The notes beneath the pieces are model-generated. The model saw only the letters and a list, made by a program, of their open reading frames with translations, was not told where the DNA came from and did not search any database. Shown piece after piece: positions 34,465 through 44,400 of a DNA stretch of 64,000 nucleotides. How positions within the stretch are numbered: the first letter of the stretch is position 1; each line of letters begins with the position of its first letter. This stretch comes from Thermatribacter velox (GTDB lineage Bacteria; Atribacterota; Atribacteria; Atribacterales; Thermatribacteraceae): assembly GCF_038396615.1 (NCBI RefSeq), contig NZ_CP121689.1, positions 1,686,001-1,750,000 on the forward strand. The letters run 5' to 3'. The position numbers were made by a program, and so were the translations under genes.

Positions 34465-35337
34465 ATGTTTTTTCTTCAGCAACTCCTGAACGGTATAGCC
34501 CAGGGCTCCATTTATGCCCTCATGGCTATCGGCTATTCTATAATCCTGGGTGTGGTGGGGCTGGTCAGTTTCGTCCACGGCGAAGTTATCATGATTGGAG
34601 CCTTTGCCGGCTTTTACGTTTTGACTTTCCTCTACAGTAACGTACTGGTTGCCCTCCTCGCTGGTTTTGTAGCCACCTGGGCGCTGGGAATGTTCATCGA
34701 GAAAATCTGTTACAAGCCTTTTCGCAACGCAGCACGAGAGGTGGCTCTCATTGCTACTATTGGTCTTTCCATCACCCTGCGTAGCTCTGCCCAGATTGTT
34801 TTTGGGACTCAACAAAAGTTCATGCCCGATATGTTCGGCAACCGTTTCTTCGCTGTCGGAGATATTCGCATCGCTTATACCCAGGTCTTTGTAATGCTGG
34901 TTGTGGTGGCGCTCTGCATTGCCTTGCGACAGCTCTTTTTCCGCACCCGGTTCGGCATAGCACTGCGGGCAGTAGCCATGGACAAAAAAGCAGCAGCACT
35001 ACTGGGTGTCAACGTGAACCGAACCATACTTTTCGGCAACGCCCTGGCCTGCTCTCTGGGTGGAATATCTGGGGTGTTGCTCGGTATGTACTATAATGCG
35101 GTGCATCCTCTCATGGGAGCAACCATGGCTATGAAGGCCTTCACGTCTACGGTTTTCGGCGGGTTGACCAGTACTACCGGCGCAGCCATCGGCGGACTTC
35201 TTCTGGGCATCTTTGAAAACCTGGGTGTGGCTTTTCTTTCTTCCGGCTACCGCGACATCATCGCCTTTTTAATCCTGATTGTGGTGCTTTTGATTAAACC
35301 CTCAGGGCTTTTGGGCAGGAAGGGGGTTGAGCTCTGA
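34465..35337 (+). CDS. livH: branched-chain amino acid-type ABC permease LivH
   Basis: A 290-residue permease with eight or so membrane segments and the LivH opening LLNGIAQGSIYALMAIGYSIILGVVGLVSFVHGEV. The cytoplasmic loop RFGIALRAVAMDKKAAALLGVNVN contacts the ATPases. AAGGGG precedes the ATG. Its stop overlaps the livM start (TGATGG). Confidence 0.9.
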   Translation: MFFLQQLLNGIAQGSIYALMAIGYSIILGVVGLVSFVHGEVIMIGAFAGFYVLTFLYSNVLVALLAGFVATWALGMFIEKICYKPFRNAAREVALIATIGLSITLRSSAQIVFGTQQKFMPDMFGNRFFAVGDIRIAYTQVFVMLVVVALCIALRQLFFRTRFGIALRAVAMDKKAAALLGVNVNRTILFGNALACSLGGISGVLLGMYYNAVHPLMGATMAMKAFTSTVFGGLTSTTGAAIGGLLLGIFENLGVAFLSSGYRDIIAFLILIVVLLIKPSGLLGRKGVEL

Positions 35338-36335
35338 TGGCCACGAACCCCCGGATAATCCTGTTTGCGATTTTGGGTGTTTTCTTACTCTTGCTCCCCC
35401 TTTTGCTCAGCAACGACTACTTTATGCGAGTCGCCACGGTGATACTACTTTACGTGTTGCTTGCCAGCAGTCTTAACGTGATTAACGGTTACTCCGGGCA
35501 ATTCAACATCGGACACGCTGCCTTTTACTGTATCGGTGCTTACACCGCAGCCATTCTTTCCACCCGATACGGCTTCAGCTTCTGGGTACTTTTGCCTCTG
35601 AGCGGGCTGGTATCAGCGCTTTTCAGTTGTCTTTTGGGAATACCAACCTTGCGCCTGCGGGGTATTTACTTTGCTATGACCACTCTGGGTTTTTCAGAAA
35701 TTATTCGTCTATCCGTCCTCAACTGGACTTCTTTAACCCGCGGCCCAATGGGAATACCCGGTATTCCTTTCCCCAACCTTTTCGGTATGGAACTGCGCAG
35801 TAATGCCCACTTTTACTACGTCATCCTGGGCATAGTGGCTCTGATGCTTCTTGTGACCCAGCGAGTGCTCAACTCAAGAATTGGGCGGGCCTGGATTGCC
35901 ATACGTGAGGACCAGGCAGCAGCAAGAGCCATGGGAGTGGAAGCTTTCAAGTACAAGCTGATTAATCTTATGCTTGGAGCCTTCTGGGCAGGAGTAGCTG
36001 GCTGTTTCTATGCCTTCTTTGCAAGCTACATAAGTGCCGATAGTTTTACTCTCGACGAAGGTTTCTCCATCTTGGCCATGGTGCTCGTGGGTGGCCAGGG
36101 AACACTACTTGGTCCGGTCATCGGCGCCACATTTCTCACCCTGCTTTCCGAATTTTTCCGGGGTATCGCCCAATACCGGCTGGTTATCTTTGGCATTGCC
36201 ATTCTGCTCACCGTTTACCTGCGACCTCAGGGCATTGCTGGAAGCAGCATGCTGTTCCGCAGATATCGGGAAACCGAAGAAAGTGGAATAGAAGTTGAAA
36301 TCGAGGAGGTGGAGCTTGATGCCACCCATACTTGA
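35337..36335 (+). CDS. livM: branched-chain amino acid-type ABC permease LivM
   Basis: A 332-residue permease: NVINGYSGQFNIGHAAFYCIGAYT, LRGIYFAMTTLGFSEIIRL, and the coupling loop SRIGRAWIAIREDQAAARAMGVEAFKYK. It pairs with LivH. The C-terminal tail is acidic (EVEIEEVELD). It overlaps both neighbours, consistent with one tightly packed operon. Confidence 0.9.
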   Translation: MATNPRIILFAILGVFLLLLPLLLSNDYFMRVATVILLYVLLASSLNVINGYSGQFNIGHAAFYCIGAYTAAILSTRYGFSFWVLLPLSGLVSALFSCLLGIPTLRLRGIYFAMTTLGFSEIIRLSVLNWTSLTRGPMGIPGIPFPNLFGMELRSNAHFYYVILGIVALMLLVTQRVLNSRIGRAWIAIREDQAAARAMGVEAFKYKLINLMLGAFWAGVAGCFYAFFASYISADSFTLDEGFSILAMVLVGGQGTLLGPVIGATFLTLLSEFFRGIAQYRLVIFGIAILLTVYLRPQGIAGSSMLFRRYRETEESGIEVEIEEVELDATHT

Positions 36336-37134
36336 AACCCAAAAGGTCAGCCGCTACTTTGGAGGTCTGAAAGCCCTGGATGAAGTGAGCATTCAGATAT
36401 TTCCAGGTGAAATCTATGGCATCATCGGGCCCAACGGAGCTGGAAAAACTACTCTATTCAACGTACTGACAGGAACCATCAGAGCAAGCAGCGGAGAAGT
36501 CTTTTTCAAAGGGAAAAAAATAAGCGGTCTTCCACCTGAGAAAATCGCCAGGATGGGTATGGCCAGGACTTTTCAAGGCATCAAGCTCTTCAAGTATATG
36601 ACCGTGCTTGATAACGTTAAAATTGGTTTCCACACCCAAACCAGGACTTCCCTGTGGGATGCTATCTTCCATACCCGAACTTACAAAAAAGAAGAAGAAA
36701 TGGTGGCTCAGAAAGGCCTGGACATCCTCAAAAGAGTGGAATTGGATAGCTACGCCTCCTACACTGCTTCCAGCCTACCCTACGGCATGCAGCGCAAGCT
36801 GGAGATTGCCAGAGCCTTGTCCCTGAACCCAGACATTTTACTACTCGATGAGCCAGCAGCGGGAATGAATCCTCGAGAAACCGAAGAACTGGTTGAATTC
36901 ATAAAAAAACTCAATGCAGAAGGCTTAACCATTGTGGTCATCGAGCACGACATGAAACTGATTATGAACGTGTGCCACCGAATAGCGGTCTTGGACCACG
37001 GTGTCAAAATCTGTGAGGGATCACCTCAGGATGTGCAGTGTAACCAGAAAGTTATCGAAGCCTACCTTGGCCGGGGCAAAATTGGCAGCAAAAGAAGCAG
37101 CATCGCTGGAGAAGGGAGTGGTACACATGCTTAA
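36319..37134 (+). CDS. livG: ABC transporter ATPase LivG
   Basis: About 271 residues. Walker A GPNGAGKTT, the LivG-type MARTFQGIKLF segment, a signature variant SSLPYGMQRKLEIARAL (LPYGMQ in place of LSGGQ), Walker B ILLLDEPAAGMNP and the H-loop VIEHDM. ATG at 36319 is chosen because GAGGAGGTGGAG precedes it; the frame is open to 36295. It overlaps livM by 17 bases. Confidence 0.9.
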   Translation: MPPILETQKVSRYFGGLKALDEVSIQIFPGEIYGIIGPNGAGKTTLFNVLTGTIRASSGEVFFKGKKISGLPPEKIARMGMARTFQGIKLFKYMTVLDNVKIGFHTQTRTSLWDAIFHTRTYKKEEEMVAQKGLDILKRVELDSYASYTASSLPYGMQRKLEIARALSLNPDILLLDEPAAGMNPRETEELVEFIKKLNAEGLTIVVIEHDMKLIMNVCHRIAVLDHGVKICEGSPQDVQCNQKVIEAYLGRGKIGSKRSSIAGEGSGTHA

Positions 37135-37840
37135 GGTGGAAAACCTCCACGTTGCCTATGGGAGCATCAAAGCGCTCAAGGGTGTGAATCTGGAAGTCAA
37201 AGACCAGGAAATCGTGACCCTGATTGGAGCCAATGGGGCCGGGAAAAGCACGCTACTTCTCAGCATATCCAACCTGGTTAAAAAACAAAAAGGGAAAGTT
37301 CTTTTCCTTGATGAGGATATCACCCACGAGGAGCCAAGCGCAATAGTGCGCCGGGGCATTTGCCACGTACCCGAAGGAAGACACATATTTCCCTACCTCA
37401 CTGTGGAGGAAAACCTCCTCATGGGAGATTTTGGGAATCCAGTCTCCAATCCCGCTCGCCGACGTGAAAACCTGGACCGGGTATATCAGCTTTTTCCCCG
37501 GCTCAAAGAAAGGCGTAAGCAGCAGGGCGGCACCCTGAGCGGCGGGGAACAGCAAATGCTGGCCATCGGCAGAGGGCTCATGCTGGAGCCTCGTCTGATG
37601 ATGCTCGATGAGCCCTCCCTGGGTCTGGCTCCCATCATCGTGGAACAGATTTTTGAACTCATTCTGGACATTCGCAAAATGGGAACCACCGTGCTTTTAA
37701 TAGAACAAAACGCCAACATGGCCCTCCAGATAGCCGATCGGGCCTATGTGCTGGAAACTGGAAGAGTAACACTCTCCGGGAGTGCCACTGAACTTCTAAA
37801 CGACCCCAGGGTGGTACAGGTATACCTTGGCATCGGCTAA
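37127..37840 (+). CDS. livF: ABC transporter ATPase LivF
   Basis: A 237-residue ATPase: Walker A GANGAGKST, RRGICHVPEGRHIFPYLTVEENL (LivF-specific), signature LSGGEQQMLAIGRGL, Walker B LMMLDEPSLGLAP and the switch His region LLIEQNANMA. ATG at 37127 starts MLKVENLHVAYG and overlaps livG by eight bases. With LivG it powers the importer. Confidence 0.9.
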   Translation: MLKVENLHVAYGSIKALKGVNLEVKDQEIVTLIGANGAGKSTLLLSISNLVKKQKGKVLFLDEDITHEEPSAIVRRGICHVPEGRHIFPYLTVEENLLMGDFGNPVSNPARRRENLDRVYQLFPRLKERRKQQGGTLSGGEQQMLAIGRGLMLEPRLMMLDEPSLGLAPIIVEQIFELILDIRKMGTTVLLIEQNANMALQIADRAYVLETGRVTLSGSATELLNDPRVVQVYLGIG

Positions 37841-37866
37841 TTTCAAAACGATAAGGAGGAACAATC

Positions 37867-38373
37867 ATGACCATCAAAAACGTAAGCAAAATCAGCGATC
37901 CAGAAACCGAAAAATTGCGTCAGGCCATAGAACATCGGGCAACCTGGTTCTACCTTCTGCTCGATGAGGCCAAAAAAAGAGGCCTGAACTGGGAAGACTT
38001 TGCAAGGAAAGCCATCTTTAGATGTGGCTGTTTTCACGGTGAAACCCGTTTCAGCAAAACCGACGACCTGCGCCGGTTTGGTAAGGAATTCGCCAACGAA
38101 ACCGTTCGCAAAATCTTCGAAATGCAGATTGTGGAAGCCTCCGAAGACCGCTTTGTAGTCGAATTCAACTACTGTCCCTTAGTTGCTGCCTGGCAGAAAT
38201 TCACCCAGGACGAGCAAGAAATTGCTACCCTCTGCGACATCGCCATGGAAGGTGACCGGGGCATTATAAGCACCTTCCCAGGTTTTAAAATGGAACTTCA
38301 AGACACCATTGCCTCTGGTGGAAAGGTGTGCCGATTGATTATCAGCAAAGAAAAACCTCAATGCGAGGGATAA
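37867..38373 (+). CDS. L-2-amino-thiazoline-4-carboxylate hydrolase family protein
   Basis: A 168-residue protein of the ATC hydrolase family, recognised from HRATWFYLLLDEAKKRG, FRCGCFHGE, VEFNYCPLVAAWQK and CDIAMEGDRGIISTFPGFKMEL. The founding activity opens the thiazoline ring of ATC to N-carbamoyl-cysteine. Family members are diverse, so exact chemistry is uncertain. AAGGAGG sits seven bases before the ATG. Lying between an importer and cysteine desulfidase, it likely feeds cysteine or a thiol amino acid to the next enzyme. Confidence 0.72.
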   Translation: MTIKNVSKISDPETEKLRQAIEHRATWFYLLLDEAKKRGLNWEDFARKAIFRCGCFHGETRFSKTDDLRRFGKEFANETVRKIFEMQIVEASEDRFVVEFNYCPLVAAWQKFTQDEQEIATLCDIAMEGDRGIISTFPGFKMELQDTIASGGKVCRLIISKEKPQCEG

Positions 38374-38376
38374 TGC

Positions 38377-39717
38377 ATGCTCTCACTCAAGGAATTCTTG
38401 AGACGGGAAGTCAAGCCTGCTCTGGGCTGTACCGAACCCGGAGCAGTCGCCCTGGCCGTCGCCAGAGCAAATCAGGAACTTCCTTTGGGGGAATTAAAGT
38501 CGATTCAGGTAGTGGTAAGCGATAGTGTCTACAAAAATGGTCTGGCGGTGGTCATTCCGGGAACTGGGGGAGCACGTGGCAACGCCTTAGCTGCAGCTCT
38601 TGGAGCCTTGTGCGGAAAGCCGGGATACGGACTTGAAGTCTTGAAAGACTGTACCCCTCAGGACGTGGACACAGCCAAAAGATGGGTCGAACTTGGAAAA
38701 GTAAGGGTACAGTGCGACCCAAACCAACATGATGTTTATATTGCTGCAACCGTTAAAAAAGGCACGGACTGGGCAAGATGCGTGATTGCTGGGGACCACT
38801 CCAATATCGTCGAAGTGGTCAAAAACGGAGAGACGATTTTGCGCAGTGAAAACGCTTCTCAAGCAGCAGATCTACTGTTTCAAAAAATTAAGGAACTCTC
38901 CTACCCCGAGTTGTTGAAGCTGGTCGAGGAAATGGACGCCGAAGACATTCACTACCTGATGAAAGGAGCCACCATGAATTTGACCATAGCCCGGGCCGGG
39001 TTACAGGAAGGGTGTGGCAGCGGACCGGCTTTTGGACGGAAGATGCAACAGCTCATGCACGAAAAAAACCTGGAGGGTGACTTGGGATACCTGATAAAAA
39101 GCCTCTGCTATGCAGCAGCAGACGCCCGCATGTCAGGCGTGAAGCTACCAGTCATGAGCAGTGCCGGAAGCGGCAACCACGGTATCACTGCCATACTGCC
39201 AGTAGTGCTGGTGGGTGAAAAAACTGGTAAAAGTCGGGAGGAAATTGCTCGGGCGCTGGCGGTGAGCCACCTCTCCACAAGTTTTGTGAAAAGCCGTTTG
39301 GGCAGGCTTTCTCAGGTCTGTGGCTGTGCTATTGCCGCTGGAGCAGGAGCGGCTGCCGGAATAACTTATCTTTTGGGCGGAAAGCTTGAAGAAATGCAGG
39401 AAGCGATGCAAATTGTGCTCGCCAACACGGCAGGAATGATCTGCGACGGGGCCAAGGAAAGCTGTTCTCTCAAGGTGGGCACTGGAGCCTTTGAAGCCTA
39501 CCTGGCAGCCCTCTTTGCGCTTCTGGGAAGCAAAACTGCAATCCCTCAGGGGTTACTCAGCCCCTCCATAGAACAAACGGTAAACAACATGGCTGAATTA
39601 AGTCAAGAAGGCATGCGGGACCTCGACCGGGTCATCATAAGCATTCTGGAAAAAAACTTTCATTCACCCAAGCTCTGTGAGGGCAACAATAACCTGCAAA
39701 AGGAGGTTGAAAACTGA
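38377..39717 (+). CDS. cyuA: L-cysteine desulfidase (CyuA/YhaM, UPF0597)
   Basis: A 446-residue member of the iron-sulfur serine dehydratase-alpha-like family. ALGCTEPGAVALA near residue 16, GCGSGPAFGRKM, SSAGSGNHGI, GCAIAAGAGAAAG and ICDGAKESCSLKVGTGA carry the conserved cysteines thought to hold a 4Fe-4S cluster. It splits L-cysteine into pyruvate, ammonia and sulfide via 2-aminoacrylate. Three bases separate it from the hydrolase, and its stop overlaps the ridA start. Confidence 0.86.
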   Translation: MLSLKEFLRREVKPALGCTEPGAVALAVARANQELPLGELKSIQVVVSDSVYKNGLAVVIPGTGGARGNALAAALGALCGKPGYGLEVLKDCTPQDVDTAKRWVELGKVRVQCDPNQHDVYIAATVKKGTDWARCVIAGDHSNIVEVVKNGETILRSENASQAADLLFQKIKELSYPELLKLVEEMDAEDIHYLMKGATMNLTIARAGLQEGCGSGPAFGRKMQQLMHEKNLEGDLGYLIKSLCYAAADARMSGVKLPVMSSAGSGNHGITAILPVVLVGEKTGKSREEIARALAVSHLSTSFVKSRLGRLSQVCGCAIAAGAGAAAGITYLLGGKLEEMQEAMQIVLANTAGMICDGAKESCSLKVGTGAFEAYLAALFALLGSKTAIPQGLLSPSIEQTVNNMAELSQEGMRDLDRVIISILEKNFHSPKLCEGNNNLQKEVEN

Positions 39718-40094
39718 TGAAAGAAGCCATCGCCACCAGTAAAGCACCTCAGGCAGTCGGGCCTTACTCTCAGGCAGTCCGGGCTGGGGAATGGGTCTTT
39801 GTGTCCGGACAGCTGGGCCTCTCCCCGCAGGGAGAAATGGTCTCAGACAAAACAAGCGAGCAGGCACGGCAGGTCCTGGAAAACCTGCGTGCCATCCTCA
39901 GGGAAGCCGGTCTGGACATGGAAAACGTGGTGCAGGTTACCGTCTTTCTCACCGATATCCAGGAGTTTCAGGCCGTAAACGACGTGTATGCCCAGTACTT
40001 CAAGCCTCCCTATCCGGCGCGCTGTTGCGTGGAAGTGAGCAATCTACCCCGAGGTGGCAAGGTGGAAATCGCAGCCATTGCAAAAAGTGGCTGA
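39717..40094 (+). CDS. ridA: RidA enamine/imine deaminase
   Basis: A 125-residue RidA/YjgF protein: KAPQAVGPYSQAVRAGEWVFVSGQLGL, the substrate-binding Arg in PARCCVEVSNLPRGGKVEIAAIA and the final Glu. It hydrolyses 2-aminoacrylate to pyruvate and ammonia. Its fusion by overlap to cysteine desulfidase makes sense, since that enzyme makes aminoacrylate. Confidence 0.93.
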   Translation: MKEAIATSKAPQAVGPYSQAVRAGEWVFVSGQLGLSPQGEMVSDKTSEQARQVLENLRAILREAGLDMENVVQVTVFLTDIQEFQAVNDVYAQYFKPPYPARCCVEVSNLPRGGKVEIAAIAKSG

Positions 40095-40165
40095 TACACA
40101 TTTTCGATGAAATAGCAAAACCCAGAGCAAAAAAGATGCGTATATGTGGTTAGAACGCAATTCGA

Positions 40166-40191
40166 GAAGAACGCTTCATGAAGCGTTCTTC
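40166..40191 (+). repeat. 11-bp inverted repeat before the serpin gene
   Basis: GAAGAACGCTT CATG AAGCGTTCTTC is a perfect palindrome ending 15 bases before the serpin ATG. No T-run follows. It may be an operator or an mRNA hairpin close to the ribosome-binding site (AGAGGGGTGG). Confidence 0.75.
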
Positions 40192-40206
40192 AAAGAGGGG
40201 TGGATT

Positions 40207-41427
40207 ATGCGCAAATTCGTTTTTCTGGCAATTCTTTTACTCCTGCTTTTTGCTTCAGGGTGCTTGTTAGAGGGCGTCCTTCCCTCAGGCAACGTTTCCC
40301 TAGACCCTGGTTTTGCACAGAACGTCAACGCCTTTGGAGTAAACCTCCTTAAAGCCCTTTGGGAAGAGCACGAGGAAAATCTCTTCATCTCTCCAGCAAG
40401 CATTGAGCTTGCTCTTGCCATGGCCGCAAATGGAGCCCGGGGGACTACGCAATCTGAGATGCTCCAGGCTCTGGAACTTCTCTCTTTCGACACGGAAGAA
40501 GTCAATCAGCAAAACGCCAACCTGGTCAAAATATGCAACCGCACAAACAGCAAAGTGACCCTCAGTGTTGCCAACTCCCTGTGGGCAAGAGAAGGTGTGC
40601 CCTTTTACGAAAACTACCTGCAGGCTGTCCAGCAATTCTACCAGGCAGAAGCGCACTCGGTGGACTTTGCAGACCCCCAGACCATCAACCTCATCAACCA
40701 GTGGGTCAGCGAAAAAACCCATGGTAAGATAAACCAAATCATTGACCGCTTGTCCGACCTGGATGTCCTGGTGCTCCTGAATGCCATTTATTTCAAAGCA
40801 AAGTGGAAGTACACCTTTGACGCTGAAAACACCCAGCTTCTCCCCTTTTATACAGTGCAGGGCGAAAGCCGAGAGCTCCCCACCATGTGGCAGGAAGGCT
40901 CTTTCGATTACTTCGAAAACCAAACCCTGCAGGCAATACGACTCCCTTATGCCGATGAGCGTTTCAGCATGTACATCTTCCTGCCCCGCGCCCAGGATGG
41001 ATTGCCGAATTTGCTCGAAGGGCTCAACGCCAGCTTGCTTGAAGGTTGGATACAGAGCATGGAAAAGCGAGAAGGCGAAATTTACCTCCCTCGCTTTAAG
41101 CTGAGCTTTGAGCGCTCTTTGAATGCAACGCTTCAGGAACTGGGAATGGAACGGGCTTTCGACCCTCAGAACGCTGATTTTGGAGGGATGCTCCCCATCC
41201 CGCCCAACGCCTTTTTGAGCGAGGTCAAGCACAAAAGCATTCTGGAAGTGAACGAAGAGGGAACCACCGCAGCAGCAGTGACTTCAGTCGTTATAGGGGT
41301 CACTGCACTACCACCTGAGGAACGCTTCCTGATGCGGGTGGACCATCCCTTTCTTTTAGCAATTCGGGATGAAGAGAGTGGGCTTTTCCTTTTCCTGGGA
41401 GTCGTTGAAAACCCGGAAATGCTTTAA
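40207..41427 (+). CDS. serpin (serine protease inhibitor) lipoprotein
   Basis: A 406-residue serpin. The ATG at 40207 gives a lipoprotein signal (VFLAILLLLLFASGC, lipobox ASGC). Serpin core motifs are FISPASIELALAMAANGARG, LSVANSLWA, LLNAIYFKAKWKYTFD and a C-terminal VDHPFLLAIRD...FLGVVENP. The reactive-loop hinge EEGTTAAAVTS has small residues, as in inhibitory serpins, and the expected P1 region (IGVTAL) suggests elastase- or subtilisin-like targets. It would be anchored outside the membrane and guard against proteases. It follows ridA by 112 bases with a hairpin between; a link to the sulfur operon is not evident. Confidence 0.93.
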   Translation: MRKFVFLAILLLLLFASGCLLEGVLPSGNVSLDPGFAQNVNAFGVNLLKALWEEHEENLFISPASIELALAMAANGARGTTQSEMLQALELLSFDTEEVNQQNANLVKICNRTNSKVTLSVANSLWAREGVPFYENYLQAVQQFYQAEAHSVDFADPQTINLINQWVSEKTHGKINQIIDRLSDLDVLVLLNAIYFKAKWKYTFDAENTQLLPFYTVQGESRELPTMWQEGSFDYFENQTLQAIRLPYADERFSMYIFLPRAQDGLPNLLEGLNASLLEGWIQSMEKREGEIYLPRFKLSFERSLNATLQELGMERAFDPQNADFGGMLPIPPNAFLSEVKHKSILEVNEEGTTAAAVTSVVIGVTALPPEERFLMRVDHPFLLAIRDEESGLFLFLGVVENPEML

Positions 41428-41431
41428 AGCG

Positions 41432-44400
41432 CTACTTTTCCTTCAGGACCGTCTTCAAAAGTTCCACCATCTGGGGGTCGAACCTGACCCCCTTCTCCTT
41501 TTCAATTTGTTCCAGTGCTTCCTGTGGAGAAAGTGAAGCTCTCCCACCAGTTGAAAAAGTCAGGGTAAGGTAGGCATCCACAACCTGCACCAGGCGGGTA
41601 ATCAGGGGTATTTCTTCCTCCTTTTTGCCCTGGGGATACCCCGACCCATCCCAGTGCTCCCGAAAAGCATAGATTTCCTCTGCCACCGGATGGAGCGAAG
41701 GGGTAACTCGAACAATACGATATCCAAAGGCCGGATGTTGTTTCCAAAGAGCCTTCTCTTCCTCAGAAAGCGTCTCTTCTTCAAAGAGCAATTCGCGAGG
41801 AAGGGCTAACTTACCCACATCGTGAAAGGCAACCAGAAGTTTCACTCTCTCAAGTTCCTCATGAGAAAGCCCCAATTCTCCACCCATCTTCAGGGCGAGC
41901 TTCTCCATAGCAAGAAGCTTCTTTTCATCCTCGATTCCCAACGCAAAAAGACTCTTATACAGAAGCTGAGCATATTCCTTTCCCCGCTCTTCACGACGTA
42001 AAAACTTTTTGCGGTAAGCCTCTTCTTCCGCAACATTTATCACTTCCCAGACGCTCTCCTCCCGATGCCTTCTTACCGCAACTCCCAGCGAGAGCCCCAA
42101 AAAGAGTGGTTCTTTTTGAGTTTCTTCCTGACAAAATTCCTCAATACGTCTCGCAACCCCTTCAGCTGCTGGAAGATCCGTTGCCGGCAAAATCACCAAA
42201 AACTCATCTCCACCCCAGCGGGCAACGATATCTCCCTTACGGCAAGAGGATTGTAGAATCTGTGCTGCTCGCTTCAACATCTCATCCCCCAGTTGGTGGG
42301 AAAAGGCATCGTTCAGAAATTTGAGACCGTCAAGATCAGCGAAAATAAAACCGATTGTCGGGTCTCTGCTCCGCTCCAAACGAGCCAGCTCTTCCTCGGC
42401 AAACAGGCGGTTGTAAAGTCCAGTCAGGGCATCGTGAAAGCTGAGATAACGTATTTTCGCTTCATACTTTTTGCGAGCGGTGATGTCGGAAACAATCATC
42501 CCTATCCGGGAGCCATCGAGCACAAACAAGCTCACTTCCCAGAAAACATCGAATTCAGGTACAAACACCTCCTTGCGCAGGAATTCACCTCGCATAAGCA
42601 AGGGGGTATGTTCATCGCTCAAAAGCTCCCCGAAACCTGGAAACACCTCTTCTATCCGGAGGCCACGCAGCTCCTCAGGCCTGAAGCGCACCATGGCCGC
42701 AAAAGAAGCATTGGCTTCAACAATTTGAAATGCTCGAGGTTTATTTTCTTCGACCTGAACTTCTTCAAGCAAAACGAAACCATCCGGCATAAAGGTGAAA
42801 AGCATCCGATAGCGCCGCTCGCTCTCCTGGAGCTTCTGCTCCATCTCCCGGCGCTCGGTAGCATCCCGGAAAACCAGCACTACACCCAGGATTTTCCCTA
42901 ACTGGTCTTTGATTGGAGCCCCGCTATCGTCAATAAAAAATTCTCTCCCGCTGCGGCTGACCAAAATGGTGTGGTTGCCAAGCCCCACCACTTTTCCTTC
43001 TTTAATTACCCGGCGCACCGGGTTGAGAACTGGCTGACGAGTTTGTTCATAAAGGATATGGAAAACCTCTTCTATGGGCTTTCCCGCCGCTTCCCCAGCG
43101 CTCCATCCGGTAAGCTCTTCGGCCACTGGGTTCATAAAAATCACCCTGCCCTCTCCATCAGTGGCGATGACTGCATCGCCAATGCTCCGCAGAGTAGTCT
43201 GGAACCACTCTGCTTCCTGAGCGCGCTTCCTGGAAATAGCAAGGTAGCTTAAGAAAACCCGCAGGTGCTGAAGAAGCGGGTCCAGAAGCTGGTAACGCTC
43301 ATCATCCTTGGAAAAGCGTTCCTTAAAGAGGCACTCCACAAACCCCTCTTCGCTATCTTCACCTGGCACCGAGAAAGCGAAAAAGCCTTTATCCTTAAAC
43401 TTTTCGGGAACCTCCAGCAGGGCTTCAGAGAGGGTCTCAAGCAGGATTTTGTGCTCCTTTTCCCAGTCGCTTTGCAGGGAAGGTTCTTCAAGTAATTTTT
43501 CAAGCAATGGAAACTCCTCCAGGGCGTAGTTGGCTTCAGCCCAGACCAGCCTCTCCCCATCGGGCAAAACCGCACAGATACAGGAAAAACCGAAGAAATT
43601 GCCTATTTCCTTAAAAGCAAAGGAAAGAAGCCGTTCCAGATCCTCACGGGCAAAGAAGCGTAAGTGAATTCTTCCCATCATCCTTTCAAAGTCAAGGTGC
43701 AGAGAAAGGCGTGATTCTGCGCTACGACGCCTTAGCACTTCCTCTTGAAGATTGCGGTTGGCTTCTTGGAGTTCTCTGGTCCGCAGGGCAACCTGTGCCC
43801 GTAAAAGCCAGACAAACAAAAGAAGTACCAGTAACGCCCCGCCGCCAGCCCACATAGAATACCAGAGCCAGCGGGGCATCTCCCAGGGTTTGTGCATCTC
43901 CAAGTAGCGATGAACAGCACGGTGGTATACAGAATCCGGGTCCTTTTTGAACTCTGCAAGCCAGCGGTCCAGCGCAGCAAGCAACTCCTGGTTTTTTCAT
44001 CTGGGAACCGCAAAGCGCAGTTCAGTGGGCCTGAAAATGAGGGGGCTTGCTTCCAGACCGTACTGTGCTCCAAAACGGATACCAAACAGCCTGCTGACCA
44101 CCCCGACATCGCCCTCGCCTCGAGCAAGAAGCGCAAAAACCGCCTGATAATCCTTAACCTCCAAAAATCTACAGTCAAGACCAAAGCCCGAAACCATTTT
44201 GAGCATTTCCTGATAATAGATATCATCCTTTACTGTCAGGATGGTTTTTCCGTTCAGGTCCAGGAGGGAATTTATTTTCAAAGAGGGTCGAGCATAGACG
44301 GCTCCCCAGTTTAACCAGACAGTCTCCTGATTGAAATCAAAAACTTGTGCACGCTCTTCAGAGTAAGCAATCGCCAGGAGAAGGTCAATTTCACCCTGGC

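Noticed and set aside
40300-41232. 310-codon open frame on the minus strand
   Set aside because: Antisense of the serpin gene; no motif or ribosome-binding site.
43997-43999. TGA as selenocysteine codon
   Set aside because: No SECIS-like hairpin is evident, the position is not a redox site, and homologous proteins have an ordinary linker there.
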